Source of the DNA: Siphonodentalium dalli
Taxonomy: Eukaryota > Mollusca > Scaphopoda > Gadilida > Siphonodentaliidae
Reading direction: 5' to 3'
DNA length: 64,000 nt
Assembly (NCBI GenBank): GCA_032622095.1
Contig: CP136068.1
Span: 111,861,546-111,925,545, forward strand
The position numbers and the translations under genes were made by a program. Below the pieces are notes generated by a model. That model was given only the letters and a program-made list of their open reading frames with translations. It ran no database searches and had not been told where the DNA came from. This document shows positions 55,309-64,000 of this stretch, one piece after another. Numbering within the stretch: the stretch's first letter is position 1; each line of letters opens with the position of its first letter.

Positions 55309-57770
55309 TTAATATCCTAACACTATCTCAACTTGAAGAATGTAACAATCAACTAAGATTACCGAAAATCCCAACCACATCGACTGTACCATTTCATGGA
55401 ACACAACTACTACTTTATTCGGGACAATAATTCCACGACAACAATGGTCATCCCATGTAATTCGTTCTGGCTATATTGATATCAAATGTTCGAAAACAAT
55501 AACTTACTTTGCCATGATTCGTCGTTATTTCGTTCTTAACACCTCAGCGGAGTGTTTCTTATCACTTTAACCTGGAATACGTGTCGATCAGTACATTCCC
55601 ATATAAACTCCGATCGCCATTGTTGGTGGTATGATCACAACACTTTCCGATATTGAGATAAAATGATGAAAGCAACAGCAGGTGTAATACTAACCTGTGT
55701 CTGCTGTTCTCTTCTTCTTTTTTTGATATTTCTGACGATTTGATTGGACGAGAGGTCTCAAGTGATCACATATATGTATGTCACTCGAGATCATATAAAT
55801 ATATTCTGATAAGTTTGTCCTAGTTTATTCTATTGTTATTGATAGCCTAATATTGGCAACAAGCGCAGAAATCTCGCTTCACTTCCACGTTTGAATATAA
55901 CCACATGAACGCTATAAACTGAGAAAAAGATCGAGTCATTATGACTAATTTATGGTTCGTCGTGGTTAGTATCACGCATTTTGAGTCACTTTGACTAACC
56001 CATACCTTTCATCGAGTCAATATGACTAACTCTGGTCACGAAGAATAACTCTAATTGCAACACTGCATTAAATGATGTTTAATATTCGTTGCTAAATGTT
56101 CAATTCCCACTGCGTCGTAATTCGGTTACAACTACAATCGAATGAATGTGATGAGATGATATAACCTTTAAAATGATTTAAATAAATTCTTTAAAATCAA
56201 TCTTTAAAAATACTTCTTCAAATATCTCCGTTATTTAGTCTACATGTATATTAATTCTCGATCTTAATAATAACGGCCCTTCTGTCAATTATTATGGTTG
56301 GCTTCAATGTCGAGATTATATATATAAACATGTACGTGTATACATGTACATGTAGAACCCTACCCAGAGAGCCATTCTAGCTGAAGATCCCACGTAGGTT
56401 ATCGAGACGATCCGCCCCGGGATTAATGCGCCCATATACTATGGGTTTATACTGCTACGCTGATCTCGCCGTGCCAATGGGGTGATGGGGATATCTCACA
56501 GGACAACACATTTCGGGTTTCACGCGATGCGAGTTATTTTAGGAAATTGTAGAAAGGCTGTTCTGGCCGTGTCAATATGGAGCTATAGCTATCGCCATAT
56601 TCTGGTGTTCGCCGATGTACCTTCGCGGATGTCTTGTTGTTGCAGTTTGTAACTTTTATGACCGCGTTAATTGATTTAGATATTTATGTATGAACAATGG
56701 CTGGGCCACTCTTGAAGATTTTATATCGGGAACACAATGCATAATATAACAGCTAACTTTGCTGATGAAGTATGTCTCAGATGGAATGTAGAATAAAGGT
56801 CGTATTGCGAAGTAACGGGTGTGTATTTCATCCGATTAGTAGATTTTTGGTCCGCATTTAGAGGCTTTCAGGTATGATGAATGAGAAACCCGCAGTAATA
56901 AGCCGTATAGTTGATGTATAATAGTTTGAAGAATTAGTTGTTTTAACGGAATTCTGAGTTGGTGCATTCATGAAACCAATATATTTTATATAATAATTTA
57001 TATAATATATGCCTAATAATATGATCTTGAGGGCGTCACCATTTCTGATTAACTGTTTTCTTATTTGTATATATACGGTGGTTCCTGGAAGAATCAGGTG
57101 AGCAACGAGTTCACCGTTGACTCAAATAGAACTGACGAAGAACACGCTCCGTGTTTATTCCCGATTACAAAAGAAAATATATGAATATTTCAACAAGATG
57201 CTGATGGGTGATTGTGGGTGAGGGTGATTGGAATGGGATGAGACAACACGCCTATTGTGGTGTTTGTGTGATTCCTCTACCAGATCGCTCAAATGTTCCG
57301 GGGAAGGGAGAGGGCTTTCAAAATAAGCGACCGGCTTCACCGGTCGATTTATTGGAAAGAGAGTTAACACAACCGCTTCGCGCATCCCTTCCGGCAAAAA
57401 TATAGTTCCCACGATTCTTGCTCGGCGAATTATACCAATTCGCAACTAAATAACATTACTTCCAAAATTCATGTACTTTATACTTATGTTTTAATTCCGT
57501 CTATGTACTTCGCAACATCAGTGTATATCTGACTTTTTCTGAAATGTCGTGCGTTAAGATGTAGTGATATATATGCCAGTGAAAGATCTCGCTACCAAAC
57601 ATGTTTGCGTTTGTACACAATATTTGTTTAAATTCACGCATCTGGTTAACTCTTTGGGATAAAATACGTCGCTCTTATACGACTATGTTTTTATTTCATT
57701 AAGTTTTTCTTTTATTTTTTGTGTTGATTTTGCGTCCTGTTTTCAAAACATTTCTATTTTCTAATTTCAG
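55309..57770. other. Rest of tetraspanin 2 intron 1, no exon seen
   Basis: A three-fold repeat of GAGTCATTATGACTAA-like text (about 55933-56035, short palindromes) and a block at 57065-57130 (CGGTGGTTCCTGGAAGAATC) stand out. The overlapping open frames at 57155-57445 have no recognised domain. Nothing supports an extra exon. Confidence 0.5.
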
Positions 57771-58019
57771 CTTTTAGGAAGTACACTGTTAACAATAGGA
57801 TGCATATTCCGCTGGGGCGAAGATTTAATCTTAAAATCCGATATCTTTGAAGCCGACATAAAACCAATACTCACTGCAGTCAATGTTCCAGGTGGAAACC
57901 TATATGATGTTGTACAATCATTGAATCTCGCTGTCATAGTAATCGGCGCAGTGATTTTCGTCCTGGGATTTCTGGGTTTCTATGGAGCATGTTGCAAAGT
58001 GAAATGTCTGTTGGTTACG
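57771..58019 (+). CDS. Tetraspanin 2, exon 2
   Basis: 83 codons between a strong acceptor (TTTTCTAATTTCAG) and donor GTGAGT (58020-58025), phase 0. It reads LLGSTLLTIGCIFRWGEDL, a small loop, then LNLAVIVIGAVIFVLGFLGF and YGACCKVKCLLVT. It aligns with exon 2 of tetraspanin 1 along its length (83 against 84 codons). The first cysteine pair of GCCGACC is replaced by FYGACC, while the inner CC and C remain. The frame was found by homology. The rest of the gene was not found before 64000 and is probably outside the window. Confidence 0.96.
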
Positions 58020-58079
58020 GTGAGTATATGAATACCCATTAATTGAATGTTTTAGTCCGTAAATATAGTCTATTTAAGA

Positions 58080-58219
58080 AATAAATACACTGCTCATCGG
58101 AGTGTATAGTAGAATTTGACCACAAATAAACTGATTGTAGGACGACGCGAAGCGGAGTCCTACACTCAGTTACTGTGGCCAAATTCTACTATACACTCCG
58201 ATGAGCAGTGTATTTATTT
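58080..58219. repeat. 140-bp palindrome 60 bp after tetraspanin 2 exon 2
   Basis: Arms beginning AAATAAATACACTGCTCATC surround a GC-rich apex (GACGCGAAGCGGAGTC). About two mismatches and small gaps are visible. It lies in intron 2, very close to the splice donor. Confidence 0.9.
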
Positions 58220-58878
58220 ATTTTGTAATTCAACTGTATGTTTTGGTCGAAATTATAGTGACATACGTTCAACCAGCTATATAATAGCCCAGTTTCTAGC
58301 TCTGCATGGTATGATTTTCCACCAAACAGTTCTTCTCTTAGAACTGTAACGTCATTATTGAACGGCGACTCATTTTCGTTGCCTTTTTGGCAAAAACAAT
58401 TCGGTTAAGACTTTTTTGTTCTATATTAAATATTATTCAATAGAGTATACAGTATGTAGTCAGTATATGTCTCTGTATTCAGTCTATATGGCATAACATT
58501 AACCAATGCACGTGTGGTTTGACTTCTGAAAGTTTGAGGCGTTGGCAGCATTGCACTGATCATGATTGTACCACATATTTTGTGGTACAATTCAGAATAT
58601 CTATAATTTTACCACAAAACGACGATCGTGTCTCCATGGGAATACAGGATACTGACCAATCAGGACGAGCCTTGTATGTAGGTTTATGCAAGGATACAAG
58701 GTTGATTTTTTTTTTTCTGGGACCCACCACCCCGGGAACTCAACTGTTTTTCCTTTTCGATCTCGGACACCCACCCCTCCAAACACGTTTTTTCCATGGA
58801 CATTTGGGGATCCACATCCAAAGCTTGATGAAAATCGGTGAAAATAGCAGGATACGGCGGAGTTATATAATATACGAT
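58220..58878. other. Intron 2 of tetraspanin 2, no exon seen
   Basis: I looked for a membrane-segment-3 exon starting with a Tyr-Ala-type opening and found none. A CCACATATTTTGTGG hairpin-like block near 58571 and a poly-T run at 58707-58716 are the only features. Confidence 0.45.
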
Positions 58879-59514
58879 AATAGCATAGTGTGTTTTGAGA
58901 TGTATTTTATTTCAATGAGTTAAAGGTACGGTTGGCCTTGGCGGTGGGTATCCTGTGAAAATATTTCCACCCGTCAAAAACCGCCACAAACAGAAAGAAC
59001 AACAAAATGTAGACAAACTTTGTCCGTATACAAATAAGAAATATCGCATAAACAGTATGTTATGGTCATATTTTTGACCATTGTTATGTAAACAAGAGCA
59101 TAAAAAGTTACTTTTCTGGTGTTTGTTTATATTATGATAGTAAACATAAAGAGCGTTATTTGTGGGTGAATTCCTGATATGGAACGAATAAAGGGCGTTT
59201 ATGCCATTTGTGTGTGATTAGCCAACAGCATTATGTTGTCTTCTGTAACACAATCAGGCTCTTGCTTAGGTAAAATATAGTAAATCTTTATGATAACATG
59301 CTGTTTACGCGATGGTCATGGTATATATGAACGAAACTGTATGCGTTTTAATGTTTTTCTGTTTACGGTGATTGGAACAAATATGAATATTTTCGACAAC
59401 TAAGGCCTCACGTGCCTTTAATAGAAGTATGATTTTTCGCGAGGTTCTGCCGAGCGAAAAATCATACTTCTAACGAGTTGAGTTAAAACACATCTCAAAT
59501 CACACTATGCTATT
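58879..59514. repeat. Hairpin element split by a MITE
   Basis: The left arm (AATAGCATAGTGTGTTTTGA...) at 58879-58919 pairs with the right arm at about 59472-59514. The apex hairpin (TTTTTCGCGAGGTTCTGCCG...) is at 59425-59475. The family-B MITE at 58924-59417 sits in the left arm, in the sequence GAGTTAA-TAGAAGTATG, with TTAA duplicated. The right arm preserves an unbroken version (CTCAACTCGTTAGAAGTATG on the complement). Confidence 0.85.
58924..59417. mobile_element. TTAA-flanked MITE, family B, copy 3
   Basis: 494 bp between TTAA at 58920-58923 and 59418-59421. It starts AGGTACGGTTGGCC and ends CACGTGCCT, and is the reverse complement of the copy at 47249 with few differences. It is inserted in a hairpin element in intron 2 of tetraspanin 2. 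Confidence 0.93.
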
Positions 59515-60936
59515 GTTGCATTTATCTTATGCCAACCGACACTACCATTTCTTGTCAAATTATTACAAATGTAAGTCAGTTTTGAGACAAAAACAACATT
59601 CATTTCGGTGATTTCGAAGAATAATGGGTAATTTCGAAGAGCAATTCCCGTTACGCATGAATACGCAGTTACAGTATTGTGACGAGGTCGCGGATTTATG
59701 GAACACTTGGGTGATTTGTCAGCAATAAACAAGATATAAGTCTTGATTTAATATTAATCCATGTTCAGAAATCGGTACTGTGAAATTTCAATCAAATGTC
59801 AATGTTCTCAAACAAAAAGCAAATTATGTCAAACTGTTATAGTTCAGACTTCGCTAGATTGAAAATAACCACGCAAATTCTGAGAAAAGTGTAAATCGTA
59901 AATTTTGCAAATTTTGTGCGATGCAAGCCGTCTAAAAAATGGGAACAGAACGTTGAAAGTTAAAATTTAGGGATATTCAATCATGTTTCATCGAATATTT
60001 AGCTACATTACAATTTTATTCCACTTGTATGCATTAATTTATTCATTTGAACCAACCGAAATGCTAAAGTAGATGTGACCCAATTTCGATGCGGGAGTTT
60101 TTGTTGATACGTCGCCAAGACAGCAACGTCGTGAGGTGAAATGTCAGGTTGCGCATAGTCCTTTCTTGGAGTATAATACACATTTGTAAGATATAGCTAA
60201 ATTTTAATACACAGTATATCTGGCGAGTGGTTAAAATCACAATACCATCAGTGGTGAAAATTATAACGGTACTCTTGGCTACTGTATATTTTATGTATTT
60301 TATTTATGCCATAATTAACATTTTTGTATCTGTTCCTCGAATTCAACTACTCCGTTGTGTACTTTTAATGTTTATCCTCACCAGAGACACAAACACGACA
60401 TGACGTCAGTCTGTTTCTGAGCCATTCATCACTTGATACAACCATTCATATGTTTCCTAGTTCATACAACACTAGCAAGCTACATTTGATTCAAATACAT
60501 GCAATTTTCCTCGTACATAATTGAAATTGTGACACCTTCCAATTTTAAATGAATGTAACTTAAGAACTATTTTTTATAACTACGATTTAGTTCCACTATG
60601 GGTATAAACGTTTAATGCACGAAACTGCGTTTGAACATTAACACCCACAGTATAAATTTATACACACAGTAGGTAGCTTTATATATATCTTTATTCCTCC
60701 ATACAATGAAGAGCATATATATAAACAAAACAAAGAAGCAAAAAAAATAAAATCATTACAAATAAGTTGAGAACAAAAATACATCAAAATTTGGCTATAC
60801 AATATACATGGTTATATAATTTGACTGCCAAAAGAGACAGATACGAACATACGAGTACACGAGTACACGCTCGATCGCGCACTTGCATATGCACTTCATG
60901 CATATACACATACATCCACTTATACATATATAGACA

Positions 60937-60940
<4 letters not shown>
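59515..60940. other. Intron or flank, no gene seen
   Basis: AT-rich sequence without repeats that I can match elsewhere. A TTTATGCCATAATTAACATT stretch near 60298 imitates the start of a tetraspanin membrane-segment-3 exon, but it has no acceptor and breaks down after a few codons. Confidence 0.45.
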
Positions 60941-60967
<27 letters not shown>

Positions 60968-61080
60968 CCTCACACACACACACAAACACACACGAACGCA
61001 CCCTCTCCACCCTCTCACACGCACGTGCACACCCTCACACACACCCTCACACACACACACCCACCCTCACACACACATCC
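60941..61080. repeat. (CA)n compound microsatellite
   Basis: About 140 bp of CA-rich sequence with CCCTCACACACA units. Threonine/histidine-rich open frames over it are artefacts. Confidence 0.95.
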
Positions 61081-61339
61081 ACGCATATATATGAATACAT
61101 TATGTAACGTCATGCACCTATATATGCAGTGTATATGTGCATGTACATGGAATTAACTACACCAAAGCATATTATGTGGGACATTATGAGGAAATAAGGA
61201 GTATGAAATAATTCACGTCGAGCTGAAGCGGGACTTTAAATTGTGTTTAAAACGGTTATACAATATGTTAATTAAAAGGGTTATCTTAAGTGCAAGCGAG
61301 ATATCTCCAAGGTTTGAATAATTGCAAAAGTTGTATGGT

Positions 61340-61510
61340 ATTTATATACACATACATATGTATACACACATACGCATGCATGTATACATATACATATACG
61401 GACTATACGCATACATACACACATATATATATACATATACATACACATATACATACACATACATACATATATACATATACATACATACATATACATACAT
61501 ACATATACAT

Positions 61511-61587
<77 letters not shown>

Positions 61588-61600
61588 CATGCACACACAC
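61340..61600. repeat. (ATAC)n and (TA)n microsatellite
   Basis: ATACACAT-type units pass into an uninterrupted TA tract of about 45 bp (61518-61563) and a second short tract. The Tyr/Ile-rich frames on both strands are artefacts. The region may be an assembly or replication trouble spot. Confidence 0.97.
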
Positions 61601-61932
61601 ATACATGTAGATATGGGTATGGCTTGTGCCATCATGTATCCGGAAGAATACTAAGATTCGTGGATGTCCGTTGAAGTCAGGTTATGTAAAATGTATCGTA
61701 CGTAAACTGTTAAACAGCCTACACATGCAGGAAGATATGGGTAATTTGAAGTATATATAATGATACATGTTTGGCGGAACGGTGCATGGTACTGAATTGA
61801 CCAAAGCTGTGACTGAGATAATTTACCAACTAACTGTAAATGTATTAATAGAAGAAGGAAAAACAAAAAAACAAAAAAAACAAAAAAAAGAGATAACGCC
61901 ATTATATTCCGAAAGAGCGCTGATCACTTTAG
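61601..61932. other. Probable 3' flank or tail of the LINE, no gene
   Basis: It lies downstream (minus strand) of the LINE stop codon at 61933. A homopurine tract AAAACAAAAAAACAAAAAAA at about 61860-61890 appears as a T-rich run in the LINE orientation, so it is not the element's poly-A tail. The LINE 3' end is not resolved. Confidence 0.4.
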
Positions 61933-64000
61933 TTAACCATCATCAAAATGAAACTGTTTCCACATAAATGCTGTTGTCCTAACGAGCAACCGAGATAAAT
62001 TAAGGTGGTTATCTGAGAGCAGAGCGAGATCTCTATGTGGCGATCCCAGAAGGGCAGACAGTAGCTGCAAACGGGGTAATTGGTCTAGGTAAAGGAAACA
62101 TTCAATGCCATGTTGGTCAATGACGTGATACCACATGTCATTCCGAATATGTAGCAATGATGGGCAATCTAACAAGATATGTTGTACTACACATGGGTAG
62201 GTCGCTAAACAGTGTTTGCATGTGTCAGTTTCTCCGAAAGCTGTATGTGCGATTATGCGACCAATCAGGAGGAATACAAATTTTTCCTTCGGAAATTGTG
62301 AGCACAGTTTCCATATACCGATCGTTCGCAGCGTGGGATGAATGGTACGGAAAGCTGCTAATGAGGAGTCGCTGGCGATATGATTATTCCAGTCGAGTTC
62401 ATCTAACTCCTGTACAGCTGACCGCACCAAACGTTTCCACGCCACGACCGATGGAAATTTATTGGAAATAGCATTTTCAATAAGGTGATGTTCGATATTA
62501 TATTTACATAGAATGCACCATATGTCACAAATAAAAGATGTTTCATCAGTTGAAAGACCTGAAATAAAATCATATAGGCGTCTTAAGAATAATTGTTTTG
62601 ATGTTTTCTCGTAATTTGGCCTACAGAAATCCACGATTCTAGCGAGGAACAGCCCAGACAGCCTTGTGCGATAACTGTACGGGTCCTCGTCGGAAAGCCT
62701 TGCATATGCTTGATGCAAACTCTATGGGCCTTCTCAAGCTTCTCTTTTTGAGTTGCGTTAAGGTTCCAGAGAAGTTCGCTGCCATATAGCCCTGAAGGAA
62801 TAACTATTGTTCTGTAAAGTTTGTATGAGCTTTGAGGAGAGATACCACCGGGGTATAGGCCAACATCGGAGAGGCCGAAATATGTACCCCTTAATTTTGT
62901 ACATATGGCATCGACAAAATTATTATTGAAATGGGATTTGGACAGAAGAATTCCAAGGTGAGTATATGAGTCAACTTCGCTGAGAAAAGATGATCCAAAT
63001 GGCCACGATCTAGCACATTTTTCGGCTTCTTGTTTGGTTTCATTGAAAACCATTATGACGGTTTTGGAAGAATTATAGCTGAACCGCCACTTATAACTGT
63101 ATTCAAGGCATAACTCGTATAGGCCAATAAGACCTGGTCGAGATAACGAAATAAGCATCATATCATCGGCTTGTGTGGGGGATGAACAGTTCAATGAGTG
63201 AATACGAAGGCCTAATTTTGACTTCTCAATAATATGGAGGAGGTCGTCTGCGTATATTTTGTACCACAGAGGTGATAATATGGATCCTTGTCTGGTTCCT
63301 TGAGATAAGGAGAACCAGTCGGAATATGTTCCGTCGTTGCGGATACAACATTTTATGCCAGATAATAAATCTCGTATGATGAGCCATGTTTTGCCTTGTA
63401 ATCCTCTGAGGAATAATTTGTACAAGAGGCCATTGATCCAAACACAATCGAAAGCTTTACGCACGTCTAATAGACATGAGTAAAGCTTGTTGTGTTGTTC
63501 TCTGGCGTAACTAATACATTCTTGCACGAAACAGGATGTCATGGCGCAACTGATCCCTTTTTCGAAACCGTGTTGTAACGGATGGACGGCGATTGAAGAC
63601 GGCATGTACGTTTCCAGTCTAAGAGAGACAACTCTCTCAAATAACTTGTAAATTGCAGGTAATATGGTAATTGCTCGGTAGCTATCAAAACTGTCTTTAG
63701 GTTTTCGACCTCCTTTGTAAAGAGACACCATGACGCCCCGTTTCGCTGCAAGAGGTACATGTGAATATTCAAACATATGTGAAAATAAATATGCCAGGCA
63801 ACTGAGCAACGCTTCACCTCCGTAAATTATGTGTTCATATGAGACTGAGTCATAACCATGCGCTTTGTTCTTGTCAAGTCTGTTAAGTAAATTACTGAGT
63901 TCATCTGCAGTTACTGGATGTGTAATAAGTACATCGCATGAACTTGAAGATGAGTGACTAGAGGCGTTATTAATGAAATTATTTACAAAGTTATAATTAT
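61933..64000 (-). pseudogene. LINE reverse transcriptase, nearly complete, one frameshift, runs off the window
   Basis: On the minus strand the frame is open from the window edge (64000) to 62583. The residues nearest the edge include DELSNLLNRLDKNKAHGYDS, the usual N-terminal RT block. Then follow a YRAITILPAIYKLFERV block, GFEKG, LLDVRKAFDCVW, QGTRQGSILSPLW and the catalytic QADDMML (Q where many LINEs have F or Y). A second frame, 62718-61933, continues with a C-terminal domain including CKHCLATYPCVVQHILLDC. The two frames overlap, which implies a single frameshift near 62640. The superfamily (Jockey/CR1-like group) is a guess. The endonuclease should lie beyond 64000. Confidence 0.92.

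Noticed and set aside
60290-60340. Possible membrane-segment-3 exon of tetraspanin 2
   Set aside because: There is no acceptor before the Tyr-Ala-like start, and the reading loses hydrophobic character quickly.
60767-61654. Long open frames on both strands over the CA and TA microsatellites
   Set aside because: Dinucleotide and tetranucleotide repeats lack stops in several frames at once; the peptides are simple Thr/His/Tyr/Ile repeats.

Overview
The window is AT-rich animal nuclear DNA with spliced genes in long introns, many non-autonomous DNA transposons, decayed non-LTR retrotransposons, Helitron-like elements and strong microsatellites. There are no operons, ribosome binding sites, CRISPR arrays or recognisable RNA genes. 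The gene structure and repeat style suggest an invertebrate, possibly a lophotrochozoan such as a mollusc, but this is inference and no single sequence proves it.

Two tetraspanin genes are the real protein-coding content. Gene 1 lies on the minus strand from about 38.4 kb down to 15.6 kb. I could assemble seven phase-0 exons (19+84+25+37+49+28+11 = 253 codons) that give the four membrane segments and a six-cysteine large extracellular loop (CCG, SCC, C, GC). The last exon is the least certain. Gene 2 lies on the plus strand from 54.7 kb; its TATA box, exon 1 and exon 2 are visible and the rest runs out of the window. The two genes are divergent, and the exon 1/exon 2 and exon 2/exon 3 boundaries match in phase and near-matching position. 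At the left edge a short minus-strand exon encoding a signal-peptide-like sequence is present twice, because a tandem duplication of about 2.27 kb is cut by the window start.

Layout: 1-3.6 kb, tandem duplication with the signal-peptide exon; 3.8-7.2 kb, LINE 3' fragments, one interrupted by a 400-bp MITE; 7.2-15.5 kb, no genes, several inverted-repeat elements; 15.6-38.4 kb, tetraspanin 1, with introns packed with mobile elements and a 1.9-kb tandem duplication that created a truncated copy of exon 3; 38.4-54.5 kb, intergenic, with a LINE inserted in one unit of an 870-bp tandem duplication, nested palindromes and two Helitron-like copies; 54.5-58.0 kb, start of tetraspanin 2; 58.0-61.9 kb, its intron 2 with a MITE nested in a hairpin and large microsatellites; 61.9-64.0 kb, a minus-strand LINE reverse transcriptase running off the edge.

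The main structural themes are: (i) four unrelated MITE families flanked by TTAA, one of piggyBac type in which each half holds a 69-bp palindrome; (ii) four copies of a Helitron-like family with A/T insertion sites, TC and CTAG ends and a subterminal hairpin; (iii) a large number of near-perfect palindromes of 90-165 bp; and (iv) tandem duplications that copy parts of genes. The most interesting single locus is the duplicated tetraspanin exon at 24.6 kb. It keeps its splice acceptor but reads into a stop codon donated by the end of a Helitron-like element.
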